The notes under the pieces are model-generated. The model saw nothing but the letters and a program-made list of their open reading frames with translations. It made no database searches and was not told where the DNA came from. DNA of 64,000 nucleotides, taken from Marinobacter panjinensis (GTDB taxonomy: Bacteria > Pseudomonadota > Gammaproteobacteria > Pseudomonadales > Oleiphilaceae). The position numbers and the translations under genes are program-made. Shown here piece by piece: positions 26,120 through 36,300 of the stretch. Position 1 is the first letter of the stretch, and each line of letters begins with the position of its first letter. Location of the stretch: positions 2,852,001 through 2,916,000 of the forward strand of contig NZ_SZYH01000001.1 in assembly GCF_005298175.1 (NCBI RefSeq), read 5' to 3'.

Positions 26120-28189
26120 TTATTGCTTCGGGACGGTTCTTCCCAGTGCACCGGCAAAGGTCCGGAGATCTGCCAGTGGCAGCGCACGGGAGTACCAGAA
26201 GCCCTGATAGCCGCTGCACCCGAATTGCTGCAGTAATCTGAATTGTTCTTCGGTTTCCACCCCCTCAGCTACCACACTCATTCCCAACTCCCGGGCCATG
26301 GACAGGGTTCCGCGGGTGATCGCCGCATCACTGGCGTTGGAGGTAATGCCATTAACAAACGAACGGTCGATCTTGATCCTGTTAACCGGCATGTCACGCA
26401 TGTAGCTGAGGCTTGAGAACCCGGTGCCGAAGTCGTCGATCGCCACTTCGATACCCATGTTCCGGATTTCCCGCAACTGTCTGATGACATCCTTGGGGTC
26501 CGTGAGAAACACGTTCTCGGTAATTTCAACACAGAGCTGTCCTGGTGCCAGCTGGTATTGATCATTAAGGCGAGCCAGCTGTTCAACCAGGTTGTGGCGA
26601 TGAAACTGCAGCGGTGAAAGGTTGATGGAGATGCTTGGCACACCGATTTCAGCCAGTTCCGCTGCCCTGGCAAAGGCCTCCTGCATGACCCACTCACTGA
26701 TGGGCAGGATCTGCCCCGTGCGCTCCGACAGAGCTATGTACTCCGCGGGCGAGATATAGCCGCGGTCAGGGTGATTCCAGCGAATCAGTGCCTCAACACC
26801 GACAATGGCAAGCTCGTTATTGAACAGCGGTTGGTAGAACAGCTCAAACTGGTTCGTGGCCAGTGCCTGCTGAAGTTGCTGGCGCAACGCGACTTCGTGT
26901 TGCACGCGACGATCGAGGGTCTTGTTGAACCATTGCCAGGTGTTACCGCCGAGCTTTTTGGCCTCGTACATCGCCATGTCGGATTGCTGTATCAACAGCA
27001 TGGAGTTATCCAGCGTACCCTTTGCTGTCGCGATGCCTATGGCGGCAGACAGGGTGATCTCCACGTCCTCATTGAGAAAAGGCCTGGAGAACTGCTCCAG
27101 GACGACGTCGGCCACCCGGTTTATAGCCTGGCGTTCTTCCAGGGCGGGTACGAGAGCGACAAACTCATCACCACCAAACCGCACCAGAGTGGAATCAACT
27201 GGAAGAACGGCTTCCAGCCGCCTGGCAGTCTGGGCCAGTATCTCATCGCCAAAGGCATGGCCAAGGCTGTCGTTGATGGGTTTGAAGCCGTCCAGGTCGA
27301 TGAACAGGGCATGGATGGCCAGTTGCCGGGCCCGGGCCCGGCGACAGATCCCTTGCAGGTGGGATTCCAGGTATATGCGGTTGGGGAGCCCGGTCAGGGA
27401 GTCATGGCTGGCCTGGAAAGTCAGAACCTCTTCCTGCCGTATGCGGTCGCTGATGTCGGTCTGGATGCCGATGAAGTGCGTCACCTCTTCGTCAGAGTCC
27501 CGCACCGGTGCGATGTAAAGGTCGTTCCAGAAGCTGCTGCCGTCTTTACGATAATTCAGCAATGAGGTATGGACTTCGCGCATGCCGGCAAGGCCTGCGC
27601 GAATACTGGCGACGGCAGTTTTGCTGGTATCACGTCCCTGGAGGAAACGGCAATTCGCACCAATTATGTCGGCGGCACGGTAGCCGGTCATCCGTTCAAA
27701 GGCCGGGTTCACATAAATAAGCGGGAACCCGGGCGCCCTGGCATCGGCAATGGTTACCCCGCTTGAGGATGCTTCCACGCTGCGCTCCAGAATGCGAAGG
27801 CGAGCCTCGGTCTGGCGTTCACGGGTCCGGTCTCTGGCCTGCCCGTGGACACCGGTAATCTGACCGTTCACGATGATGGGAATATTGAGTATGTCCAGCT
27901 GCAGAATCTCACCGCGCATATTCTCGATCCGGATCTCATAGCGCTGATGGTTGCCGGCCAGGGTTGCCTCGAAATAGCGGCGTGTGCGTTCCCTGTCTTC
28001 TGCCAGGATGATCGTTTCATAATGCTGGCAGAGAATATCCTCTTCCTTCGCCCCGATCAGGTCGCAACCCGCCTGGTTGATCTGCACGAACTCGCCTGCG
28101 GGATTCAGGGTGAAAACCGCATCGGGGTTATAGGTAAACAACGATCGGTAATGCTGCTCGTTGTATTCGTGCGAAGACGGATCGGGCAA
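26120..28189 (-). CDS. PAS-LOV-GGDEF-EAL protein (putative blue-light c-di-GMP enzyme)
   Basis: 689 residues with no membrane segment. PAS (about 10-115) is followed by a LOV domain (about 140-250). LOV signature GANCRFLQGRDT has photo-adduct Cys180; the other FMN contacts are in place (NYRKDG, FWND, GIQTDIS). The GGDEF domain (about 255-420) has an intact FGGDEF (339-343), but no RxxD inhibitory site precedes it. The EAL domain (about 440-680) has VEALIRW, ENVFLTD and DDFGTG. It could make or break c-di-GMP in the cytoplasm under blue-light control; which activity dominates is unknown. It is divergent from a membrane diguanylate cyclase across 244 bp with no other gene. Confidence 0.9.
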   Translation of the reverse strand: MPDPSSHEYNEQHYRSLFTYNPDAVFTLNPAGEFVQINQAGCDLIGAKEEDILCQHYETIILAEDRERTRRYFEATLAGNHQRYEIRIENMRGEILQLDILNIPIIVNGQITGVHGQARDRTRERQTEARLRILERSVEASSSGVTIADARAPGFPLIYVNPAFERMTGYRAADIIGANCRFLQGRDTSKTAVASIRAGLAGMREVHTSLLNYRKDGSSFWNDLYIAPVRDSDEEVTHFIGIQTDISDRIRQEEVLTFQASHDSLTGLPNRIYLESHLQGICRRARARQLAIHALFIDLDGFKPINDSLGHAFGDEILAQTARRLEAVLPVDSTLVRFGGDEFVALVPALEERQAINRVADVVLEQFSRPFLNEDVEITLSAAIGIATAKGTLDNSMLLIQQSDMAMYEAKKLGGNTWQWFNKTLDRRVQHEVALRQQLQQALATNQFELFYQPLFNNELAIVGVEALIRWNHPDRGYISPAEYIALSERTGQILPISEWVMQEAFARAAELAEIGVPSISINLSPLQFHRHNLVEQLARLNDQYQLAPGQLCVEITENVFLTDPKDVIRQLREIRNMGIEVAIDDFGTGFSSLSYMRDMPVNRIKIDRSFVNGITSNASDAAITRGTLSMARELGMSVVAEGVETEEQFRLLQQFGCSGYQGFWYSRALPLADLRTFAGALGRTVPKQ

Positions 28190-28433
28190 GGTTTACCTCT
28201 CGGGTGGCTGTCGGCTAAAACGGACGGTTTTTCCTGCGCCCCTACACTAGGCCAGAAAATCACAAATAGCACCCCCACTGTGTTCCGCTTCGTTGCTCGA
28301 TCGTAATCAATTGCAAATCGCTCTCGACGCTTCAGCGCTCAGTGACTAAGTTCAAGGCATACTGTCATATTTTATATTCCTTCGATGGATGCGCTATCGA
28401 GGGCACTGTTGGCTTTACGGAGGCAGGGTCTGA

Positions 28434-30008
28434 ATGGACAAACTTAAAGGCCGCCATACGCCACTGCGCAGAGCCTTGTGGGTGGTGAGCCTCTATCTGC
28501 TGGCGGGATGGATATGGATAACCTTTTCCGACTACCTTGCCGAACAGTGGTTTCCGGATCCTGAGGCCCTGAGCCGTGTGCAGACCTACAAGGGAATCCT
28601 GTTTGTTCTGGCGACGGCACTGGTGTTGTTTCTGGCCTTGATGCGACAGCTCGGCAGCGACCGGACCATGTTGTCCCTTCATCACCACCAGCGCGAGGAA
28701 ATACGAAACCTGAATCAGTTTCGTGAAAGTGTGATTGAGCGGGCGAATGTCTGGATTAACGTGCTCGACCCGATGGGGCGGGTCGTGCTCTGGAACAAGG
28801 CGGCCGAGGAAATAAGCGGTTATCGGCGGGATGAGGTTCTGGGCTCCGACGAAATCTGGCCATGGCTTTACCCGGACGACGATGAGCGCGCAAGAATTCG
28901 TGCCCGCGCTGAAGAAATTCTTCGGGATGAAGGCGAAGTGGTCGGTTACGAGACCCGTATCATCACCCGAGATGGCAGCCGGAGATTGATATCCTGGAAT
29001 TCCCGCAGCCTCAGGAATGATGATGGCGAAATCGTCGGTTCTATTGCTATTGGCCAGGATATTACTGATATACGCGAGGCGGAAACCACCATTCGTCAGC
29101 GCGAACGGCAGTTATCGACGCTTATGGATAACCTGCCTGGTATGGCTTATCGCTGTCGATACGATGAGCACTGGACCATGCTGTTCGTGTCCAGCGGATG
29201 TCGCGAACTGACCGGCTACGAACCGGATGATCTGGTAAACAACAAGCGGGTCAGTTTTGCCGAGCTGATCTCTGATGACGGTGAAGAAAGCAACTTGAGG
29301 ACGGTTGAGTCAGCCATCGGGAATGCCGAACCCTATTCCCTCGAGTACGCTATTGTTCGCAAAGACGGCCAGTGTATTTGGGTCTGGGAGCGGGGTAGAG
29401 CCGTCGAGGACAATGGCGACCTGGTGCTGGAAGGCATCATCCTCGACATTTCCGATCGCAAGGCGCTTGAGGTTGAGTTGTCCGAACTGGCCACCCGGGA
29501 TCCACTGACCGGCCTGTTTAACCGTCGTGAAATGGCCCGGTTACTGGATGAAGAGATCGTCCGGGCCAAACGCTATGGCCGCGCCTTGTCGCTACTGTGG
29601 ATCGATTTTGACCATTTCAAGCATATCAACGATGACTACGGCCATGCGGCCGGGGATTCGGTGCTGAAAGCGACCAGTGGATTATTGGCGGACAGCGTTC
29701 GCAGTGTCGACGTGATCGGTCGTTTCGGAGGAGAAGAGTTTGTTATTCTTTTGCCAGAGATGAATCGCTCCGAGGCAAGCGAAACCGCCGAACGCCTGCG
29801 CGGGCTGATCAGTGACACACCGCAACCCCTGGGTGACGGCAGAACGGTGCCGCTGACCATCAGTATCGGGGTGTCAGTGTTTCCGGACAATGGTGCCGAT
29901 GCCAGTGCCCTTTGTGCCGCGGCCGACAAGGCGATGTATCAGGCCAAATCGAACGGACGCAACCAGGTGGTTCTGGCGCCACTGGTCGAACAAGCCCATA
30001 ATTCGTGA
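28434..30008 (+). CDS. membrane PAS-PAS-GGDEF diguanylate cyclase
   Basis: 524 residues. Two N-terminal membrane helices (about 14-32 and 48-66) frame a short periplasmic loop too small for a large sensor. Two PAS domains follow (about 90-215 and 225-345), then GGDEF (about 355-515) with an intact RFGGEEFVILL. An inhibitory RSVD site lies exactly five residues before the GGEEF, so the enzyme should be an active, product-inhibited c-di-GMP synthase at the inner membrane. It is followed 27 bp later by a serine hydrolase gene on the same strand. Confidence 0.92.
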   Translation: MDKLKGRHTPLRRALWVVSLYLLAGWIWITFSDYLAEQWFPDPEALSRVQTYKGILFVLATALVLFLALMRQLGSDRTMLSLHHHQREEIRNLNQFRESVIERANVWINVLDPMGRVVLWNKAAEEISGYRRDEVLGSDEIWPWLYPDDDERARIRARAEEILRDEGEVVGYETRIITRDGSRRLISWNSRSLRNDDGEIVGSIAIGQDITDIREAETTIRQRERQLSTLMDNLPGMAYRCRYDEHWTMLFVSSGCRELTGYEPDDLVNNKRVSFAELISDDGEESNLRTVESAIGNAEPYSLEYAIVRKDGQCIWVWERGRAVEDNGDLVLEGIILDISDRKALEVELSELATRDPLTGLFNRREMARLLDEEIVRAKRYGRALSLLWIDFDHFKHINDDYGHAAGDSVLKATSGLLADSVRSVDVIGRFGGEEFVILLPEMNRSEASETAERLRGLISDTPQPLGDGRTVPLTISIGVSVFPDNGADASALCAAADKAMYQAKSNGRNQVVLAPLVEQAHNS

Positions 30009-30035
30009 ATAACCACCGACAACAAAGGTCAAGTG

Positions 30036-31322
30036 ATGAACCGAATTGCCCGCCGTGCCCTTCATACCTGTGCCGTCCCCGATGATCTGGCGTCTGTAAC
30101 CTGTCGCGACGTGGATGGAGAAAGGCCGGAACGGGCGGGTGTGTCCCTGGAGGTTGTGGAAGATATCTGGCGCTGCGTGGAAAAACTTTACCGTACCGGT
30201 GTGCATCCCGGGCTACAGCTGTCGGTCAGACACCGGGGCGAGCACATTCTGCATCGAGCCATAGGCCATGCTACGGGCAATGGCCCCGGTGATGGACCTG
30301 GCGCCATAAAAGTACCCATGACCACTGATACCCCTATTTGCTATTTTTCCGCATCGAAGGCGGTTACCGCGTTGCTGATGCATATCCTGGCGGAGCAGGG
30401 ACTGGTGAACCTGATGGACCCGGTGTCCTATTACTGCCCGGAGTTTGCCGCTGGCGGCAAGCGCACGATCACCGTTCACCAGATTCTTTCCCATCGTGGG
30501 GGTATACCGGCAATTCCGCGGGAAACACCCATTGATGTGCTCTGGGACAGGGATGAAATCTGGCGGTTATTGTGTGAAGCAAAACCGGTGGAGGTGGATG
30601 GCGCCAAGGTGGCCTACCATGCCATCACCGGTGGCTTTGTGTTGCAGCGGGTGCTGGAGAAAGTTACCGGCGACACCATAGAAGCGTTTATTGACCGTTA
30701 CATTCGAAAGCCGATGGGCATGCGCTGGTTTACCTACGGCATTGCTCCGGAGCATGTCCCGGAACTGGCCAGCAATTACGCTACCGGGCCAACCCCGCGT
30801 TTTCCGGTGTCCTGGATAGTTAATCGTGCCCTCGGCGGTGATATCCGCACCGTGGAGCGAGTGGTGAATGATCCACGCTTCCAGGAGGCGGTAATTCCGG
30901 CCGGCAACCTGTGTGGAACGGCGGAAGAAATGGGCCGGTTTTTCCAGATGATGCTTAATGGTGGCGTCTGGAATGGCAAGCGCATTTGCAGTGAAATGAC
31001 CGTCAGGCGTTCCATTCAGCAGTTTGGTTCATTGCAGATTGACCGCACCATGATGATTCCCATGCGCTTCAGCGCCGGCATGATGCTTGGTGGTAATCCC
31101 ATGGGGCTATGGGGTCAGAACAGCCGTTATGCCTTTGGCCATGTCGGGCTGATCAACAAATTGTGCTGGGCGGATGCGGCGCGGGATATTTCCGTCAGCC
31201 TGCTCAATACCGGCATACCGATAGTCGGCCACCACATTCCCGCCCTTGCGCGCTTCATCTATACCGTGTGTGACCGTTTCCCTCTGATCCCCGAAAGCCA
31301 GCGGCCACTGGTTGCGGCCTGA
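30036..31322 (+). CDS. serine hydrolase, beta-lactamase/EstB-like
   Basis: 428 residues. The S-x-x-K motif (YFSASKA, Ser105-Lys108) sits where class C beta-lactamase-fold esterases carry it; the tyrosine partner is probably in AYHAITGGFVLQ. LSHRGGIPAIPR and HVGLINKLCWAD fit the beta-lactamase-related family PF00144. There is no signal peptide, so it is likely a cytoplasmic esterase or lipase and not a drug-resistance enzyme. A GTG directly before the ATG (30033) is an alternative start; AAAGG precedes both. It may share a transcript with the diguanylate cyclase gene. Confidence 0.85.
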   Translation: MNRIARRALHTCAVPDDLASVTCRDVDGERPERAGVSLEVVEDIWRCVEKLYRTGVHPGLQLSVRHRGEHILHRAIGHATGNGPGDGPGAIKVPMTTDTPICYFSASKAVTALLMHILAEQGLVNLMDPVSYYCPEFAAGGKRTITVHQILSHRGGIPAIPRETPIDVLWDRDEIWRLLCEAKPVEVDGAKVAYHAITGGFVLQRVLEKVTGDTIEAFIDRYIRKPMGMRWFTYGIAPEHVPELASNYATGPTPRFPVSWIVNRALGGDIRTVERVVNDPRFQEAVIPAGNLCGTAEEMGRFFQMMLNGGVWNGKRICSEMTVRRSIQQFGSLQIDRTMMIPMRFSAGMMLGGNPMGLWGQNSRYAFGHVGLINKLCWADAARDISVSLLNTGIPIVGHHIPALARFIYTVCDRFPLIPESQRPLVAA

Positions 31323-31343
31323 GCGGCTTGCCCCCGGCGGGCC

Positions 31344-31688
31344 TTACATAGTGGCCAGCTGGGCCTCGAGTATACCCAGCACTGATGACAGGATGTCCCG
31401 GAAGTCTGTCAGTGTCTGGGTTCTCTGAATCACATCTTCCCGGTTTTCATCCAGCCGCTCCAGCTTCGGCACCACACGCCGTATACCTTCGGTTATGACT
31501 TCATAGGGATAGTGGTGATCCATGATGCTGAGCTTGTTCATCTCCGCCACTTCCTGGCTGAAGATACTGATGATGTCGTACAGCATGTCCTTGTGAACAA
31601 TAGAGCTGGCTTCCCAGTAGGCGTCATCAAGCAGTTCCAGTAGCGATAGATATTCCCGCAGTGTATCGGCGACGGATGTCTGGCTCAT
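31344..31688 (-). CDS. Hypothetical helical protein
   Basis: 114 residues from the ATG at 31688 (MSQTSVADTLREYL); a GTG at 31724 gives a 12-residue longer form. The composition is acidic and almost wholly helical, with no signal, membrane helix or cysteine. I do not recognise the family. It converges with the serine hydrolase gene (21 bp apart) and has its own upstream region of about 230 bp shared with the next, divergent gene. Confidence 0.6.
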   Translation of the reverse strand: MSQTSVADTLREYLSLLELLDDAYWEASSIVHKDMLYDIISIFSQEVAEMNKLSIMDHHYPYEVITEGIRRVVPKLERLDENREDVIQRTQTLTDFRDILSSVLGILEAQLATM

Positions 31689-31919
31689 AAGTAAGGTTCC
31701 CGGTCCCTGAATGGATATAGACACTGAATGGAACTATAGCAGGGGTTTTTGCGTGTGGTTTTATGAGTGGCACTGTTGCACAGTGCAAATATGAAACTCT
31801 ATTCATTTTTATTGAAGTTTGTCTGACAGTTGTGCAGTATTGCAACGAACCTCGCAATAAAGTAGGGAACCTGAGGTGTCGGCGTATTGATCACAAATAC
31901 TCAGTGGAAGAGGACGATC

Positions 31920-32156
31920 ATGGATAAATACACCCGGTCTCAGGCCATGACTGACCAGCCAAGGACCGTAAAGCTTGACCACCACGACAGTGTTCGCACC
32001 CATGTCTGCCAGCAGATCAGCACGGAAGTGGAACGTCTCGAGCGCCGTATCGAAACCCTGCGACTGACCAACGCCCCCCATACCGCGATCATGATTTCCA
32101 CCTATGAGCGGATGATCGACCGCAAGAAAGGCTTTCTCAGGAACTGGAACCTGTAG
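31920..32156 (+). CDS. Hypothetical small protein with coiled-coil
   Basis: 78 residues from the ATG at 31920, which follows GAGG at good spacing. The middle (VCQQISTEVERLERRIETLR) is a strong amphipathic or coiled-coil helix and the end is basic (MIDRKKGFLRNWNL). No family recognised. It is divergent from the 31344-31688 gene and ends 11 bp before the convergent lipoprotein gene. Confidence 0.6.
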   Translation: MDKYTRSQAMTDQPRTVKLDHHDSVRTHVCQQISTEVERLERRIETLRLTNAPHTAIMISTYERMIDRKKGFLRNWNL

Positions 32157-32167
32157 GTCAGCGCCAA

Positions 32168-33178
32168 CTACTGACGCTGCTCAATGGGAACGGTATTGTA
32201 AACAATGGGTTCGTTCTCTCCTTTAAGACACTCAACGGGGTTCGGGTTTGTATCTGTCCCGGTTTCCTCAGACGAACCCTCTGGAGTGCCCGAAAAGTAG
32301 AACACACTGACGGTGCTCTGTTGATAGTCCAGTTCCGCACAAATATAGCTTGGTTCCTGCCCGTTTAAAGTGATTCCTGACGTCTGTTTTAATACCAGGG
32401 TACCTGATTGTTCGCCGGTGAAGACCTGGAAAAACTCGATGTTTCCCAGCTCCCGTCCGGTCATGCTGGTCGCTGCGAACTCCGGTTGATTATAACCGCT
32501 GGCCGAAAAACCTTTGTTCGCATACTGGGCGCTCCACCCCAGACTCAGGAGTTCTGGTGGATTGGGCTCATCGTCGTTGGGTGCTCTTGCAATAAACTGT
32601 ATAGCGCTGAAAATCCTGTCGCTCTGGGGAACACTGGTCCAGTCAAGCAGCGGATAAATCCAGCGCTGGTCGGGTTCAGGGTCCGCTCCGTTATTGCCGC
32701 CGGTTTCGGTGAACCGGATAAGGGCGTTGTTGCTACGCGTGTTGTAAGTGGCGGGCTCACCTCTGTCCATGCTGTCCCGCATCAGCTGACGGCCCACGTC
32801 AAAGTTGTTTACCTGGTTGCTTGCGATGACATGGCGCAGGAAATCCAGGGGATTGCGTGCACTGGTGTAGCTGGTGCCGTCGTCACTGGGCGTGAGGCCC
32901 ATGAGCAGGTCCAGACGTCCACGCAGCTGGGCTGTCACATCCGCACTCTCGTCGCTCTCCCCGTCAGCCGGTTCCAGCCCGCGGTAGAAGTCATGGAAAA
33001 GGGTTTGTGGCAGTACCTCCGGCAGGCCTTCTTCATTGCTGAGTTCGAAGCTCTCGAAAGACAGGGAGACACTCTCGGCCGGGTTATGAAAATTGCTGCC
33101 AGACGATGAGTCCGGTCCGCAGCCGGCCAGAAACACGGCAAGCAGCGGTACAGCGGCGAAAATGCAGGAATGTCTCAT
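32168..33178 (-). CDS. Hypothetical lipoprotein
   Basis: 336 residues from the ATG at 33178, which opens a clear lipoprotein signal (CIFAAVPLLAVFLAGC, lipobox LAGC); readings from further upstream would hide it. The mature part is acidic and rich in Asn, Ser and Glu, starting with a Ser-rich linker (GPDSSSGSNF), and probably beta-rich. Only two more cysteines are seen, near the C-terminus (YICAEL, VECLKG). No family recognised. It is divergent from the hybrid histidine kinase across 137 bp and may be a cell-envelope partner, but nothing beyond position suggests it. Confidence 0.7.
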   Translation of the reverse strand: MRHSCIFAAVPLLAVFLAGCGPDSSSGSNFHNPAESVSLSFESFELSNEEGLPEVLPQTLFHDFYRGLEPADGESDESADVTAQLRGRLDLLMGLTPSDDGTSYTSARNPLDFLRHVIASNQVNNFDVGRQLMRDSMDRGEPATYNTRSNNALIRFTETGGNNGADPEPDQRWIYPLLDWTSVPQSDRIFSAIQFIARAPNDDEPNPPELLSLGWSAQYANKGFSASGYNQPEFAATSMTGRELGNIEFFQVFTGEQSGTLVLKQTSGITLNGQEPSYICAELDYQQSTVSVFYFSGTPEGSSEETGTDTNPNPVECLKGENEPIVYNTVPIEQRQ

Positions 33179-33315
33179 TTCGTGTGACCCCGAGATGCGT
33201 AATCGCAAGTAAAACGCTAAAGTGTTTGGCGGTGGTGCCGCTGAAACCCGCGGCCCGTGCATGACAGCTGACAATAAATCAAAAAGCAGGCATCTGCCCT
33301 CGCGGAGATCACATT

Positions 33316-36300
33316 TTGCAGCAATGGGAATGTCACGTCCGATGGCTCAGGATTCTGGTGCTTGCGGTACTGGCTGTTGTCATCCCGGCTTCGGCCATGG
33401 CGCAGGAACGCTGCCAGGACGGTGAAATCCGGCTGAACGACGCCACTGCCAGTGTGCGTGACCTCGGTAGTTGTATCTGGTACCTGGAAGACCCTGAGCA
33501 CACCCTGGGCTTCAACGATATCCAGGACGGCAGCGCCGGGCCTTTTAACCGTCACGAAGGCGGCGTGCTGAATTTCGGCTATACCGAGTCTGCCTACTGG
33601 ACCCGGTTTGACCTGCAGGTAGGTGCCGGTGCGGCCCTGACCGACTGGATACTGGAGCTTGCGCTGCCACTAGTGGATGAAGTGGTGCTCTACGTAGTGC
33701 AGGACGGTGAACTGGTGGAGCAGCGCCGGGCAGGTTACGAGGGCGACTGGTCAGGACGTGACCTGGCAGTGCCTAACCCCACGTTCAGGCTGTCGCTGGA
33801 GCCGGGCACCTCTACACGCATCTATCTGCGAATCACCAATACCAACACCTTCCGTCTGCCGATCACGCTCTGGCATCCGGATGCCTACATAGAAAAGGTG
33901 TCCGTGGACGAAGCCGTGCGCGGCATCCTGCTGGGCAGTATTCTGGCCATTCTCGCCTATAACCTGTTTGTGGCGGTTGCCGTGCGGGAGCGCAGCAACA
34001 TCTATTATGTGCTCTACCTGGTGTCGGCCACGGTGTTTATTGCCACTGAACAGGTGCACGGCATCCAGCTGCTGGAAGAGCGCCCCGCTCTGTTGAACAA
34101 GGAGTACCTGCACTACCAGATCATTATGACCTGGTTCTGGGGCCTGTTAATGGCCCGTTCCCTGCTGGAAACCCGGGAGCGATCGGCAGATCTGGACAAG
34201 GTTATCCAGCTTTGCCTGTACTCCATCGTCGCGACGTTTGTGCTGTCCCTGTTTCTGCCCTATCACACCGCGATGGAATGGATCGTACTGGCTTCGATTC
34301 TGCTCAGCGTGATCCTGATTGTGGTCAGTTATCTGTCATGGCGTTACTACAACCCGGCAGCACGTTCCTACTTCTTCGCCTGGACGCTGGCGCTGGTGGG
34401 CTTCGGCATCTACGGCCTCACCGTAATGGGCTATCTGCCGCTGAATATGTTCACGACCTATGCCCCGCAGTTCGGGCTGACCGCCCAGATTATCCTGTTC
34501 TCGTTTGCCCTCGCCGACCGCATCAAGCAGGTCCAGGGTGAGGCGCTGGGCTGGAGTCAGCGGGCACTGGCCAACCTGCGCCGCTACCAGTCGCTGTTTG
34601 ACAACGCCATCGAGGGGGTGTTCCAGATGTCCCTGGACCGGCGTTTTGTCACCGCCAATCCGGCTATGGCCAGATTGATGGGATACAGCAGCAGCCGTGA
34701 GCTGCTTGACCGGAACCCGGACGCCCTGGAGACCTGTTTTGCGGACCAACGGGTTCGCCGCTGGGTGATCGGGCAGTTGGAGTCCCGGGGTACCGTCAAA
34801 GGCATTGAGGCGAGGTATTACACCCGCTCCGGAGAAGAGCGCTGGGCCACCATTTCCCTTCACACCGTGTATGACAACGACGGCGAGCCCGCGCATCTTG
34901 AAGGTACCTGTATCGATGCCACCGAACGGCACCAGCGCCAGCGCATCGAGCGCGAGCGGGAACAGGAGCGCCTGGAGAAGGAGCTGGCCCGTAACTCGGC
35001 AGAGGCCAAAAGCCAGTTCCTGGCCAACATGAGCCATGAAATCCGCACGCCGCTGGCGGCTATCATCGGTTATGGTGAAACCCTGCTCGACCCGGATCTC
35101 ACCGAGAAGGAAAAGCACAGCAGCGCGGAAACGGTCGTCCGCAGCGGCCGACACCTGCTGGACCTGATCAACGATATCCTGGACCACTCGAAAATTGATG
35201 CCAACAAGCTGGACGTGGACGTGGTTTCGGTCAATCTGCCGGAACTGCTGGATGAAATCCGCGCCTTCTTTGCCCCGAGGGCGCGGGAGAAAGGGCTGGA
35301 GTTCCATGTTGTCTGTGAGTTTCCTTTGCCCGAGCAGATCGCCACGGACCCGACCCGCTTCCGTCAGATCATCATCAATCTGTGTGGAAATGCGCTTAAA
35401 TTTACGGAAAAAGGGTCTATCTCCCTGAATATCCGCTGTGACCGGCAGCATCACAGGCTGGTCGCCAGAGTTGTGGACACCGGTATAGGTATGAAGCCGG
35501 AGCAACTGGGCCGGTTGTTTGATCCGTTTGCCCAGGGCAGCGCGGCTATTGCACGGCAGTACGGGGGCACCGGCCTGGGGTTGAGCATTTCCAGGCGGCT
35601 CGCGGAATTGCTGGGTGGCGAAATCTCGGTGACCAGCACCTATGGTGAGGGCAGCGAATTCGAGCTTTCCATTGATACCGGCCCACTGGAAAGTGTTCAC
35701 TTCCTGCGCGATGGGTCGGAACTGTCCCAGCGCCGGCGCAGTATTCCCATGGTGGTGGCACCCCGGTTGTCCGGGCGAATTCTGTTGGCGGAAGACAACG
35801 ATGTGAACCGTCGCCTGGTATCCCTGTTGGTAAGCCGCACCGGCGCAACGCTGGTCAATGTCAGCAACGGTGCTGAAGCACTGGACCTGGCATTACGGGA
35901 GTCGTTCGACCTGATTCTGATGGATATCCAGATGCCGGTCATGAACGGGCGCGACGCCACGGCTGCCATCCGGGAGGCGGGCCTGAATACCCCGGTGATT
36001 GCCCTCACCGCCAATGTCATGGCCGAGGATATTGCCGACTATCGCATGGCTGGCTGTAACGATCACCTGGCCAAGCCTATCGACAAGCAGCGGTTCTACG
36101 AGGTGCTGGCGCGTTATCTGGTGGTAAGGCCGGAAAGTGAGCAGGCAGGAGCCCGACGTTACTCCGGCACCGTACTGGTGGCCGAGGACAACGAAGACAA
36201 TTGTCGGCTGGTGGAGCGAATGCTGCGTGCCCAGGGCCTTGAGGTTATTACCGTTGCCAGTGGTGATCAGGCGGTACGCAGGGCGCTGTCAGACTCCGTA

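Noticed and set aside
30036..31322. Beta-lactamase resistance gene
   Set aside because: The S-x-x-K fold is shared with esterases; no signal peptide and no class C YxN/KTG pattern typical of resistance enzymes was found.
34336..35700. A 454-codon open frame antisense to the hybrid histidine kinase
   Set aside because: Low-complexity translation with no recognisable domain; the sense strand carries a full, conserved kinase.
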